From Poecilobothrus nobilitatus (lineage: Eukaryota > Arthropoda > Insecta > Diptera > Dolichopodidae), in the NCBI GenBank assembly GCA_947095535.1, contig OX352773.1, positions 207,596,093 to 207,660,092 on the forward strand: 64,000 nt of DNA, written 5' to 3'. A program made the translations under genes and the position numbers. The notes beneath the pieces are model-generated. The model saw only the letters and a list, made by a program, of their open reading frames with translations, was not told the DNA's origin and made no database searches. Shown piece after piece: positions 33,593-47,123 of this stretch. Each line of letters starts with the position of its first letter. Position 1 is the stretch's first letter.

Positions 33593-36500
33593 TTATGTAT
33601 AACCAAAGATTACTATTACAATAAGACGGGCCACTCTTTTTTTACACAATTAATGCATTTTTTACAACTACATAAACATAAAAAAACCATTAGTGAAAGT
33701 AGGTAAAATATATGTTACTTCGTTTCAAAACCATTCTGATTGAAATTACTGTAAGAGAGAAAATGAACGAAATATTGTTTTAGGTAGTATCACAAATTAG
33801 CTGTAGTATTTTTACAATGCTTTTTTAAAGTCGGAACTTTGTTACTATGTCTATGTATTGTTATAATACAAAGTATAGGGATATTTGAAATTGAATTGCA
33901 ATGTATTTTTAAAGGCGCAACTTTGTTTACTTTTATACATAGTGTACGTAGTGGCAAAAAATAATATTCGTAAGTATTTTCAATTGTTAATTGAAATTTT
34001 TTTAAATTAAATAAAAAGTAATAATCGAAAGTGTTTTAAATTGTTTATTGAAATTTGAATATGTAAAATGTATTTTAATTTAATAATTGAAAATTTTATG
34101 TAGATATTATTTAGATAGTTTAGAAAATAGAAAATAAATTTATAAATATTTTAGTAAAATTAGTACAGAAAAAGATTTAGAATATAAATTACAAGAAGGT
34201 TTAAAAAATATTTTTATATTTTTATTATTACTGTTGTAATAAATGTAACAAATCTTATTTTATAAAACTATATATATATATGTATACTCTTTACTTCAAA
34301 GTTGTCCTTTTTAACATTATATTTGTCTTTTTTAAAAAAAAAATTCATCCACATTTTCAAAATCAAATTCGTCCAAATTTTCAAAATCATTTTGTCTGGT
34401 TTTGTCTTGGTTTTAAAATCAAATTCTTTTTAAAATTAGAAATGAAATTATTTCACCTTTTAGGAACTTATTTCTGAGGAAATTAAAGCAATACATAAGC
34501 ACGGTTCACTCAGCTATTTCTCAAAATTGGCTGAAAATATTTTCTTCACTGCCTATCTATTAGTTAACATATCTATGATGATTAAAACACAGTTGTGTTG
34601 TGATAAAACAAAAGATTTTTTTTTAAAAATTTCCATATGATCTTTTATAAAGGCAAATGAAAATAATTGTTTGCACTAATCAAACAAAATCAGCAACGTT
34701 AAAGAACAAGCCGACCCCGAAAGTAATTTTTGTAGCCACAAAAAATTGCCGGCCGCTTAGAATCAGAAATGTTTCACAAGCAATAAGAAATACTTACATA
34801 CATACATAATATGTACATAGATAAACTTTTTCTATAAATTTTAGCTAATTCATATTTTAATTAAAAATAAAAGTAAATAAGATTTGTAAAAAAAGTTTTC
34901 AACTAAAATTAAAAAATTTAAATCAATTTTTGTAATAAAAATATGAAAACTAAGTTAAATATGAAAGTTAAGTCGAAAAACTTAAATGTAAGAAATGTTA
35001 AGCAATTTTGAAGTTATATTGTTATTAGTATTTTTTATAACCATACCTTGATTTAAATTACGGAGAAATCATGTTATTGCAACATTGAGTATTAGGTTCA
35101 CATAATATTTCATAAGAGAGTCTATAACAAGGAAAAATATATCGTATGTTGACTTAATTTCTTTCAAAGCTGAAGTAGCATAAATCTCATGACATAAGAG
35201 ATTTATCATTGGGCGTTTTTCTTTTTCTTATCAGTACAATGCTCAGAGCAGATGTCGAGCGCTCAGAGCAAACTTTTATCTGAACTCTGACCGCTCTGAG
35301 TTAAAAAAGAAACGTTCAGAGCACAAATTGTCAATTTGTATCCAAATTATTTTCTAACGTCAGTATTTTTTTTATTTTATTTCATTATTTTAAATGTAAT
35401 AATATAGTTTTAAAAGGAATTTATTTAAGAAATAAAATAAAACAAAGTTATTTTACGTAAAATTTCATTTAATAAAATTTAAAAAAAAAACTTAAAAAAA
35501 AATGTTTATCTATGCACAAAATTTGATTTGATGACATTTTTATTATTTTATTCTTAATTTGACATTATAATTATTGAAATACTCTGTGAAATCTGAGAAA
35601 TTTTTACGAGCTTACAGATTACGCTCTGATATCTTATATCCATCTTTTTTATTCTGGAATCAACTCTTAATATTATTATATTTTTATTTGAGTTTAAAAA
35701 ACTTAAAAATATGTAACAATTTTTTAAAATTGTGTGTACATATGTACATATGTATAATTTATACTATTTATAGGTGCAGAAATTTATCATGTTAATTTAA
35801 TTGCTTACAATTAAATCAAATATTTTATCTAATAAAGTTGAACAGGTTTCTGTGTATTATTTAATTTACGAGTAAAAGTTATATACATCTGCTGTCAGCA
35901 GAAAAAAAAAACATAAAATGTTGAACGATTTCTTACATTCAGAAATCACCTCCTGAGAGATGAGCAGATGAATGGCTGTTATGTTAAAATGCGTAAAAAA
36001 ACTATTCCTATTTTTTTTATGTAAAATATACCTATTAAAAATTAAAAAGAAATGTCCTTTTCTGAGCTTTTTGCTCATTTTTTTGTATCACTCGCAAACA
36101 AATATTTCAGTGTCCAGCTAAATATAATGTATTTACATATGTATATTATATTATATTAGTTAATTCTTTAAACAATTTGTTTTTTTAAATTTATTATTTT
36201 TGTTACTCTTATTTATTTTCTTTCAAATACAAAATATTATTTTTTAATTTTAATGTTCATAGTTCATCCCTACCTTATAAATTATAATTTTTTTTTTAAT
36301 TAAAAATTATGACGTAAATGACAAGGTCTTGAAATGATGAATTACAAAATATATAATTGAATTTGTAATCTTTGATTAAATTTTCCAGGTGCTTGTCATC
36401 TTATACTGCTAATAATAACAGTGTCCTTTTCCTTTTCAAAAAAACTTTAAGCACTTATTCATGATGCATTTTAAAATGAAAACAAAAAGTTAATATATTC

Positions 36501-38339
36501 TCATTAATAAAGCAATTATCGGTATAAAGTTTTATTATTTTTATTTATTTTTATTTATTTATTTTTCCTTTTTACTGATATCAGCTACCAAAGTTATATA
36601 AAATTTATATTCATATTGTAAAATTAAAATGACTGATGCATTCTGAACTCATTCCAGAGCTATTTTTATTACAAGTGCTTTGTAGTTATCATCAAATTAA
36701 TCATTTTAATTTGAAATTAAAGCGAAACGTGTTGTACGAAAAAATATAACCGCAAACTAATTATTTAGAAAAATTAAACACTACAAAAATAATTTATTAC
36801 CGTTGTCTAAATAATGTGAATTTACATTCACAAATACTCTTTAATTTCAAAATTGATATACAAATTTTTTTTTTTTCATTAATTTATTTAACTTTATAAA
36901 AGATTGTTAGATTGCGAAACTGTTTTTTAATAAGCATATGTATAGAATTGATTACATTAGTGCATTTCATAAAATTTAAATGGTATTACTTACGAGTATA
37001 TATTTTAAAAATTGAGAAAACAAAACAATATAAGAAAGTCCTGATCAGTTAATTCCCAATAATTTTATTAATAATTTTTAAAATTGTGTTTTTCAGAATT
37101 AAGTTTTCCTTTTAATGAAAACTAAAAAAGTTACCACCACATCACAGCAGTAAGAAGATAAATAGATATAAGAAGGTAACATGATGTTAATAATTAACGC
37201 ACTATAAATCCACCTGTTTTTTTTTATTAGGTTTTTGTTTTTTACTGCTTACAGAGGGAATGATGTCCTTATAGCAGTAAAAAAATATTAAAGCAAAACA
37301 TAATGTGAAATTGAAATTAAAAATTTTATTACATTTTTTATTTTACTAATAATTTGGAAATGTAAGTATGTAATTGTTACAGTAACATTTTCTTTTAATT
37401 TTATTTAATATTTCTTATTTTTGAATATCAAGTTAAAAGTAATTTAAATAATCCAATAAATTTTGATAGCTCTTTATTATTGCAAAGTTATTCAAATTTA
37501 TAACAGGCATATAATATAAACAAATGTAAGATATTCTCAAAAGAAGTTTCGTCGTCGTTTAAGTCCCGTTCAAATGTTATGTCTGAAACTGAAATAGAAA
37601 TTGAAGCATTAATCTTTTTCATCATTATGGAATCGGCACCAAACAATAGATACATTGTTATTTATCGATTTCTATTTGTAGATTTTAAGCCTTAACTTTA
37701 AAATTAAAAATTAAATAAATTTGAAAAAAAAAAATTTTCTTTAGAATTATTTCATTTTTGGTTTCGAACTTTTTTCGAAGCGCCTTTACCTTAGATTTAC
37801 TATCGCATAATATAAAAATTATAATTTTATATCATGCGGTGCGTTAATATGTGAGGTTTTTCTTGTTAAATGTTTTTTTTTTTACATATTGTTTGTAAAT
37901 GTTTAATTATGAATAATAATATATTAACAATATCCTTTTATTTACATCATTTCAAAGTGTAATAAGAATATCATTAGTTGATTTTTGCAAAAAATAATCT
38001 GTGATGTGATATATATAATGATAGTATAAAGTATTTTATTGTCCATTAACTTGTAATTATTTGTGTAAACAAAATCATATAGGATATGTCATAATAATGA
38101 GCAATATATTTACTAAGGAAAGTAGGAGTCTTCCAAAGACACCAAATATAGATAGTGTCACATTATTACTGACTAAACCCCCTTTTAGTCAATAAAATGG
38201 AATGAAACTTAACTGCTAACGCAGTATATTGACTAGCGAGTAGGAAAGGAGAAACATTGAATTGCGGAGTAGGGTTGTAAGTGAATCCTCTTATTATTAT
38301 AACTAATTTATTATCAATGATTATATAGTCATCAATATA
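33593..38339. other. long AT-rich stretch, no supported gene
   Basis: No convincing gene. Points of note: a cluster of CTCAGAGC-type words at 35250-35325; a GC-richer island at 34690-34775; inverted TTTTTTACTGCT/AGCAGTAAAAAAA words at about 37229-37292; and an island at about 37540-37700 open on both strands. Short frames elsewhere lack start or splice context. Confidence 0.4.
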
Positions 38340-38545
38340 TAACACTTTCCTGCATGAGGTAATAATTGAAGGCAACTACACTGTCACTGCAGCAGCTATA
38401 ATTATTAATTATTAGTATTATTTATTAATATTATTATTATTTTTCTACAAGGTCAAGGCCATCATTGAATTACAACCTGCAGTGGTAAATAACACCTTCC
38501 CGCACGATGTAATTAAAGATAGTTTCACTGTAGAAGCTATTATTA
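38340..38545 (+). repeat. two direct copies of a 65-bp segment
   Basis: ATAACACTTTCCTGCATGAGG (about 38338) and ATAACACCTTCCCGCACGATG (about 38489) start two related segments. Both continue through TTCACTG/CACTGTCACTG-like and GCTAT words into ATT repeats. They are diverged, about 150 bp apart, and of unknown nature. Confidence 0.45.
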
Positions 38546-38589
38546 TTATTTTACAAAATAAAATTACTATACTTATTACTCGTAGTATA

Positions 38590-39530
38590 AATAAGGTACT
38601 ATGAGTGTTGGGATGGATTTTCGAAAAAGCTGAAACTCATTTTTTTGATGTTTTTAAAGTTGTATAGAATCCAAAAAAAACCAACAAAAATTTTTTTTTG
38701 AGAATTCCGTGTCCACAAAAACTTGTTATCAGCATAACTCATGTAATTCTTATTCGATTAGAATGAAATTTGATATAGAGGTTAGTATTGTGATTAGAAC
38801 CTCTGCGTTGAGATCAGAAACTAGTGGAACCTCGTCATAATGTTCGAATAAAATATGATTTGTTCTAAAAAATCGCGTGGTCAGGTAAAAAAAGTATCGG
38901 ATTTCATTCAAATTTGGTATACGGATTGGTCTTACGCTCCTACATCAGGACACAATATTCAAAGTGTGTAGCTTCAGTTGTCCTTGGATTCTTAAAATAT
39001 CCGAATACGAATATTATTTTACTATGAAATATAAATAAAAGTTGGGATATTAGTGTGAAAGCCCATAACTTTAACTAGCTACCGACACTCAGACGCATCT
39101 TCTATGTTATACAGGGGCAAACATGTTGTTACTTCTTTAAAAAGTTGATGAATTTACTTTGAAGGCTGTTATGACGGAAACCGTTAGAAATGTGATCTAT
39201 TCTGTACTTAATTAAAATTCATTATTAATATTGGAAAATTTATAAACTGGCTAAATTGGACCAATTTTTTTGCGAATTGGTTACCTTTAAGCTGCTCATC
39301 AATTGGTTTAGATATTCTAACAAAAAAATATCTAGAGTAACGTTAAATCAGTATAGTTAAAAGTACAGTTAAATAAATTTTTATCATCTTCAAAACCCTT
39401 ATAACTACTATGTCGTATTCCAAATTTCAAACAATCAAGTTTTGAATTTGCCCCCTACATCTTAAATTTCCAACAAACGCTCTTGTGTTCGTAGGTCTTA
39501 TGTGTCTAGAAAAACTATTTTTCCAATTTA
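38590..39530. other. less AT-rich island, unidentified
   Basis: This stretch has more balanced composition than its neighbours and few long T-runs. AATGAAATTTGATATAGAGG (about 38762) and ATTCAAATTTGGTATACGGA (about 38908) look like two diverged copies of one unit about 145 bp apart. No coding frame or element ends were recognised. Confidence 0.3.
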
Positions 39531-39910
39531 TATGAAATTTTATTAATTTGTAATTTCTTTTATAACATTTCTATTTTCCATTTCAATTATTTATTGATTA
39601 ACTTTTTCTGTCCAACACAATAAAATATCGAATAACATTCAATTTAATTATTTATTATTATATTTTTATTATATACGTAGATTGTAAATAGCATGATGAA
39701 AATTGTTGTGTCTATAATGTTACATGAAGTGCAAACATTTTATGAATATTTTATTAAAATGTAGCACTCTAGCACTCTTTTTATAAAAATTCTTATTTTT
39801 CACTTTTTTAATGATATCAAGAGCAATATTGATTTATGTATTGGCTAGTTTGAAAATGTGCTTAATAGTTTTTCTGTATATGAATCCCATATTTCAATTT
39901 GTCTGTTTAA

Positions 39911-40291
39911 GTCTAATTTTCATGGAAAAAATTTCATCCGTTATCGGATATTTAGAAAGAGTAAAATATACTTAATACTACCAATAGGAAAGAGGGAGAA
40001 AAATAATGAATTCAAATGTCATGTACCCATAAGAATGTTAGTAGTATGCCCATTTTTTTTGTGTACATACACATTTTTTACGTATGTGTTAAAAATAACG
40101 GAGAAAGTTATAGAAAATTTAGCTTCAGCGAGCTAAATTTCATCCGATATTTTGGTATATCTCCGATATTTTCTGAACGCTTGTACCGATATTTTTGTAT
40201 TTTTTCTCTGTCATACAAGTAGTGTTTTTGTATCTTCTGCCTATACTCTAAGAAATATCGCCGATATTTTTTTTTTCCATGAAAATTAGCC
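39911..40291. mobile_element. 381-bp MITE with TTTAA target duplication
   Basis: GTCTAATTTTCATGGAAAAA at the left and its inverted counterpart TTTTTTCCATGAAAATTAGCC at the right form imperfect 20-bp TIRs. TTTAA flanks both ends (39906-39910 and 40292-40296). CCGATATTTT and close variants occur about five times inside. The open frames at 39858-40222 overlap it and are not genes. Confidence 0.72.
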
Positions 40292-40296
40292 TTTAA

Positions 40297-43200
40297 AGAA
40301 CTTCTACACCGTTTGGGATAAAAAAAAAATCCAATTTTAATGATACATATATGTATATCACAATAAAAAATTGGTTTTTACAACTTTTTTGTGTAGCATA
40401 TTTATTTAAGGGTTGTATTCACCGAAGTTGAGAAAAGTTATAATTGATTTTACATATATAACGAAGTTCGACAGTATATATTATTTGAATCAGAAAACGT
40501 TAAACTACATTCCAGTTCTTTATTCTATAAACCAAATCATATATTAGACTATTTTCTTTTTTCTGGTTACGTTGAAGTCTTATAATGTGAGTTAAGAATT
40601 GTCATAACAAAAATTGCTTGCTTAGTTTATATTTTAATAGTGAAATAAAAAAAAAAAATTATAATATATAACAAAGAAAGAATGGAAAACAAAATTATAA
40701 AAAAGCATTAGGCATGACAGAAAATGTCGGAAAATTATTATTTTCCCAAATTTTAAATAAAGTTTTTTACTAGTAACAAAATATAACAAAAATTAAAATA
40801 AAGCTACTATTGTAACATTACTTTTAGCTTGGAACGATAGACGACGCAAGCCTATTTTAGTTTACCTTTTTTGAAATACGTATACGGACATACGTATATA
40901 ATATTATGTTTAATGTTTAACTAAAGAAGATATCTATCTAAGGAGAGATTTTTATTCTGTTGTTTTTTTTTCATTTAGGTAAATTAATTTTTATATATTT
41001 TAGTTAAGTTATTATAAAAATAACAGTTTTAGAATGTCTAGAATATAGTTAAACGAATCAATGAATACATATAATCAATTATAATACGTACATATGTTTA
41101 AAAGTAAATTACAGTTAAAAATGAAAATATCAAAATTAATCTTACCTTCAACTTTATGAGTAATTGCGCAAATAACATTCTTTAAAAAACACACATATAT
41201 ACATATATTAATAATAATAAGTGTTTAGTGTACGTATATGAATTTAAATTACAAGCGGTTGATCATAAATCATAATATATTAAATTTTCATATTCACACT
41301 CTTTTTTTTTCATTTTAATTTAAATTTGAATATTTTCAAAATGGAAAACATAGAAAAGCTTGTATATATAGACATAGAAAAACATATAGAAAACAAAAAA
41401 AAATCTTATATATATATATATATCTAGGTATCTTAGATATATATAAATTTAAGGAATTTTTAAGGTAACACCGTACTTGATTTTAACTTTAAAAACCAAT
41501 GATTTAACCGTATTATAGCATTATTTTTGCATGTCTTTGTATGCATCTTATACTAAAACTGAACTAAATAAGGATGAATTTACTTAAAAAATTTTAAAGA
41601 AAATATAATTCCATAATATAATAATTTAATAAATGATTTTTTTTTTCTGTAATAGAGTATTTAAAAATATTTAGAAAATATATGTAAGTAAATTTAAAAT
41701 AGTTATTTTTTTTTTTTTTTATGGGTTGTATTCTTTTGTTGAAAAAAAATTTAAAGATATGCATTTTTAAAAAATGGATAGAGAAAAATTAATCTTATTA
41801 GAAAATCTTTTAAAATAGCAAAAAAAAAAAAAAAATTCAAGTTTAATCCAATTTAATACTCAATTTTTTTTATCAGATGTTTTTCAGCGTTCCTCAGAAG
41901 GTGTGACAATAATTTTTTCAATTTTAAGGAAATCAATATTTAGTTTTGTATATGTTAATGTATATACATATATAATATAATGTACTTTAAAAATATAATA
42001 ACTTTGTGGAAGAACTTGTGTAGCTCTAATAATCAATTATTTTGATACAGACTTCATAACTGATGAGCTTGATAATAATCTAGTCAACATAATAATAGCC
42101 TCGCAGAACTGGATAACTTGAGAAATGTAATTTCAAATTATTAAATTATTTAGTTATTCAGCTGGGCTTATTCAGCAAAGCAAAGAGTTGAAGTAAGAGA
42201 CTGTAGCGTATTTAAGAAAATAATCCATTAGACAAGAAAAAAGTAAAAGATTTTTTTAATTGTTCCGGAAGAAGATTAGTTAAAATATCCATTTTACAGT
42301 TTTAAAAGTTTCGTTCTTGTTTATTAATTTTTTTAAATATTCCCTTATTTTTTTACTGAATTTAACACAATGTCAGAAATTTTATTTTTAAGTAATTATT
42401 TAACTACACAATTTCAATTTTAATAGAATTAACAATTTATTTAATAGTATACTAACACCTTCACAATATAACCATTACATTATTTAATATTTTTTTATTT
42501 CCATTTTAATATAAATTTGCACTTTAATAGGCGGTAGATTTTAACTTTAAGATAATTTTAAAAATATAAAAATTAAAATGAAATATTTAATTTTATGTGC
42601 ACTTTAGTGTTTTTTTGAAGACCATAATTTTTTTTTTCCATTATGAATTTTATAACAGTGTATACATATTATACATTTTTTGTATCGTTTTTTAATCTAA
42701 AACACATATAATATATAATATATATTTTGTTAAATGTTTATATATAGTTTTTCTTCATATATTAACAAAATTTTTATTAGAATATTTGCAAAAATAAAAT
42801 AAAATCAAATTTATTTTTATTTTTATTACATTTAAAAATTATTATGATCTTTTTTTAACAATTTAATGTTTAGTTATAAACGGTTGGAATCCATGGTGAA
42901 AAATGGTGCACCCTATAAAAAATAAAATAAAAAAAAAATTTAAAACATTTGTGAGAATTAGAAAATATTTAAAAGAGAATTATATTTATTACTATTTACT
43001 ACCGTATAATTTTAACTTTTACTACAAGAAAAAGGTTTTTAATTTTGAAATAAAAAGGGAAGTTTAAATATTCGTATACATTATATGGTTTAATATTATT
43101 TCATGATACAAGGTAATATGAAAATTAAAAGCGTTTGAAGAAAAATTATTAAAAAAAAAAAAATACTTTTAACAATTAAAAAAAAAAAAGAAAAATTATA

Positions 43201-43500
43201 TATAAATAAGTATACATATATATGTATATATTCAAGTATATAGTTTAAGAATAATAAAAACAAAATTGAAATTTAATGTATTAAAAAAAAAGTTGAATGC
43301 ATATGTATAAATTATAAAGTATGATAAGATAAAATGAATTCAATATTTTGCAAAAGTTATATATTTTGCCGATATATAATACATATATGAATAGTTTCAA
43401 CAAATCTTTATTAAATTTTGTTAATATATATGCAACCCGTTACAATATGTCTTATAAACTTATAAAATATTGTATATGTACATATAAATAGTAGAAGTCA
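40297..43500. other. long AT-rich stretch, no supported gene
   Basis: Many T and A homopolymers and TA microsatellites (near 41405-41450). On the minus strand an acceptor-like TTTTTATAG precedes a short open stretch ending in a stop (42916-42873), but nothing links it to a gene. Confidence 0.4.
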
Positions 43501-43519
43501 ACTTGCCAAAAAGCTAATT

Positions 43520-45165
43520 TGGTAGCACTTTACACAAAGTTTTACCAAATCTCTGAAATTTAAGAGCACCAGAGCAAATGAGATTATCTCCAAAACCAAC
43601 AAATATATAACCTTCAAATTTTGTACAATGATGTTCCTTCCCGTTCGATTTATGTCTCTGAAATTTAAGAGGATTTGGTTCATGGGTTCGGATTTTGGAA
43701 GCTTCCGAACGAGCCCCAGAACAAACGAGATTATCTCTCGTTCCTTCCAGTTTGATTTATGTCTGTAAAATTTAAGAGGATGTGGTCCATGGGTTTGGAT
43801 TTTGGAAGCATCCGAACGAGCCCCATAGCAAACGAGATTATCTCCAAAACCAACTAAGATATAACCTTTAAATTTAGCAGAGTGGTGTTCTTTCATGTTT
43901 TATTTAAGTCTCTGAAATTTGAGAGGATTTGGTCCATGGGTTCGGATCTTGGAAGCTTCCGAACGAGCCCCAGAGCAAACGAGTATATCTCCACAACCAA
44001 CAAAGATAGAACCTTTATTTTTAGTACAAGGGTGTGATGTTATGTTTCCTTTTCTATAAAATTGGAAACTGACATTTGAAAGAATTTGAACCATGGATTC
44101 GTATATTGGAAGCTTCCGAACGAGCCCCAGAGCAAACGAGATTATCTCCAAAACCAACAAAGATAGAACCTTTAAATTTTTTACAATGATGTTCCTTCCC
44201 GTTTGATTTATGTCTCTGAAATTTAAGAGGATATAGTCCATAGGTTTGGATTAAGAGGATATAGTCCATAAGCTTCCGAACGAGCTCCAGAGCATATGAG
44301 ATTATCTCCAAAAACAACAAAGATATAACCTTTAAATTTGGCAGAATGGTGTTCTTTCATGTTTGATTTAGGTCTCTGAAATTTGAGAGGATTTGGTCCA
44401 TGAGTTTGGATTTTGGAAGCCTCCGAACGAGCCCCAGAGCAAACGAGATTATCTCCAAAATCAACAAAGATAGAACCTTCAAATTTTGTACAATGATGTT
44501 CCTTCCCGTTCGATGTATGTCTCTGAAATTTAAGAGAATTTGGTCCATGGGTTTGGATTTTGGAAGCTTCCGAGCGAGCGCCAGAGCAAATGAGATTATC
44601 TCCAAACCAACTAAGATATTATAACCTTTAAATTTGGCAGAGTGGTGTTCTTTCATGTTTTATTTAAGTCTCTGAAATGTGAGAGGATTTGGTTCATGGG
44701 TTCTTATCTTGGAAGCTTCCGAACGAGCCCCAGAGCAAACGAGTATATCTCCACAACCAACAAAGATAGAACCTTTATTTTTAGTACAAGAGTGTGCTGT
44801 TATGTTTCCTTTTCTATAAAATTGGAAACTGACATTTGAAAGAATTTGAACCATGGGTTCGTATTTTGGAAACTTCCGGACGAGCACAAGAGCAACGAGC
44901 ATATCTCCAAAACCAACAAAAGTAGAACCTTTAAATTTAGTACAATGGTGTTCTGGCATGTTTTCTTTATGTTTCTGAGATGGATTCGATGAATTGGAGT
45001 GGCAATTCGGGTACCTGACACACACCTCCCAAGGACTAACGATCTTCGAAATTAATAAAGATAGAAACTTAAAATGTTTTACAAAGGTTTCAAGCATATC
45101 CCAAGAGGATGCTTCTTTTACGTTCCTGAAATTCGAGTTGAATAAAACAGAAAAGGGAAGAAGTT
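43520..45165. repeat. minisatellite array, 147- and 157-bp monomers
   Basis: GAACGAGCCCCAGAGCAAAC and variants mark monomers at about 43561, 43711, 43818, 43965, 44122, 44282, 44429, 44576, 44725 and 44882. Spacing is mostly 147-149 bp, with 157-160 bp variants and one 107-bp deleted unit. The long variant carries TTATTTTTAGTACAAG and a TGACATTTGAAAG block. The array is much richer in G+C than its flanks. Several overlapping minus-strand frames are open because the 147-bp unit is a multiple of three. No start, splice or family match supports coding. Confidence 0.88.
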
Positions 45166-46698
45166 GAAGCAGCAGCCAAAAAAACTTATGGATTTTTAAT
45201 TTAATTCGAATTATTCAGGTGTAAGGTATTAATAAGTCGGTTGCATCGACTTACTGTTACATTTACTTGTTAATTTATTAATTTTGCCACACTTACGACA
45301 ATTAGTCTTTTTATTGTGTAGCATGCAAATGATAAGTTCAAAATAAAATAAATTTAATTACTGAACAAACAATAATAAAAAAATATTACTTTGTGTTAAA
45401 GGAAAAAAAAAATTACAATAATATCAGACGAAAGTTAAAACTATGATGAATCACAATCTTAGATTAAATGACCATAATAATCCTAAGTATATTCTCTACT
45501 GAGTCTAGTAAATTTTTTTAAATTATTATTGCGCAGTATATAGACCTCTGTATGGAGTTTCACAATATAGTTGCTATTACAAAAAAAAGAAAGATATCTT
45601 AGATGACTTCTGCGACGAGCAACAATAAAATTCATACTTCTTAGTGATCTACCAGAAATAAGTTCTTCACGCACTTGATGACATATGATTTAATTGTATT
45701 TTTGTCATAGGAAGATCCTATTTGTATATTTAAAAAAGTTACTAATGTGGTATACCCATTATTATTAAATATTAAACGTCACTAATGTGATTATGTTTGC
45801 GTTTGTTTACAACAAAGCGAGTATAAACATGGGAAATAGATTGCAAAAGATTAAATTTACCACCACAACGCATACAAATACAATATCACAATATATAAAA
45901 TGAAGAACTATATTAAAGCTAGCACAAGTTTACTCTTCATTGAAAAAATAAGAATATTTAAAGATAAAAAAGAGATATTTAAAAGATAAAGATATAAAGA
46001 AAGATATTTAAAAGAAAGTTACTTAAGAAAAAATCTTAAAGGAAAATCACATCGTAAATATATGTATACTGCTTATTTTATCTGATATAGTGAGAGAATT
46101 GTAATTAAATAAATTTTAATATTGCGACTTTTGTGATTATACATAATCTTTTTCTGAAAGCTAAATTTTTATAAAATTAAAAAAAAAATCTTTATAATAA
46201 AAGTACATTTTTTGGTAATTGTTTTACGAACATTTTCAATACTTAGAATATAACATTATGTATATGTATACGATTTTTTGCTTAAATACTTTTTTTTTAA
46301 TTTAATCGAAAAATTTTCATTGAGTCAAGCATATAATATTTAATTTATGTTTTATTTTTCTTTTCTTTCTTTTTACCATTAATTCAACTTAAAATTAAAT
46401 TATAAATTACAGGAAATTTTTAATTATAAAACAGTTTCCATTTATGAAAACTTCAATATACTTCAAATAAAAAAAAACATTGTTTTCATGTTTCAATATA
46501 ATAACAATAAAATTTAATAACTATTATTTAGGTAAATTTTATGTAAATTGAATATATATATATATGTATATTAAATGGATTCTAATATATACATATATAT
46601 TTAATATATTTATTATAATTATTTGTAAAAAAAAAATATGTTTAATTAAATTATAAATAATGAAAAATTTTATTTAATATTTTCATATTATTATTATA
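45166..46698. other. AT-rich stretch, no supported gene
   Basis: No gene is seen. A short minus-strand frame (45674-45483) has no support. The imperfect repeat AAAGATATTTAAAAGA recurs near 45960-46015. Confidence 0.4.
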
Positions 46699-47121
46699 CA
46701 GGGTGTCCCACGTTAACTTTCACATAGAGCAGAAGATGCTGGGGAGCGGAACGAAGAAAAAATTCCATTGGAGGGGGGGTCCACCCTTTTCGAGATATGA
46801 GTGGTTAAAGATGTTTTAGCAACTTTTCATAAAAATATCTATAACTTTTGAACGGCTTGCTATAGAGAGATAAAAAAAAATGTAGATTATGTATAGAGTA
46901 AGTTGTCAGCTTTAATTTTTGTGTACTAATGATCCCGATATACCCAACAGTTACAAAGTTATGAAGGTTCAAAATAATTTAAAATGAAAAAATTATATTG
47001 CAAACTCAATTTTCTTTTGAAACACCCTGTATTTGAGGCACTTTTTATAGCATATTTCGGAACAACTTTTCAAGCCCTATAATTAGTAGTGCTCTATGTG
47101 AAAGTTAACGCAGACACCCTG
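46699..47121. mobile_element. 423-bp mariner-type MITE, TA target
   Basis: The terminal inverted repeats begin CAGGGTGTC and continue GTTAACTTTCACATAGAGCA, about 32 bp with a few mismatches. Both ends are flanked by TA (46697-46698, 47122-47123), the Tc1/mariner target. An extra CACCCTGTAT lies inside near 47029. There is no transposase. CAGGGTGTC ends are common among insect MITEs. Confidence 0.85.
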
Positions 47122-47123
47122 TA

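Noticed and set aside
35574..36078. Open frames of 70-73 codons on both strands
   Set aside because: Low-complexity translations rich in F, I, K, L, N and Y, as expected from AT-rich noncoding DNA.
42873..42916. Last coding exon on the minus strand after TTTTTATAG
   Set aside because: It has a good acceptor but fewer than 15 codons before the stop, and no other exon or protein match supports it.
43498..45097. Six overlapping minus-strand frames of 73-145 codons as a repetitive protein gene
   Set aside because: Different frames are open in different monomers, and 157- and 107-bp units break the phase. This is best explained by the 147-bp period.
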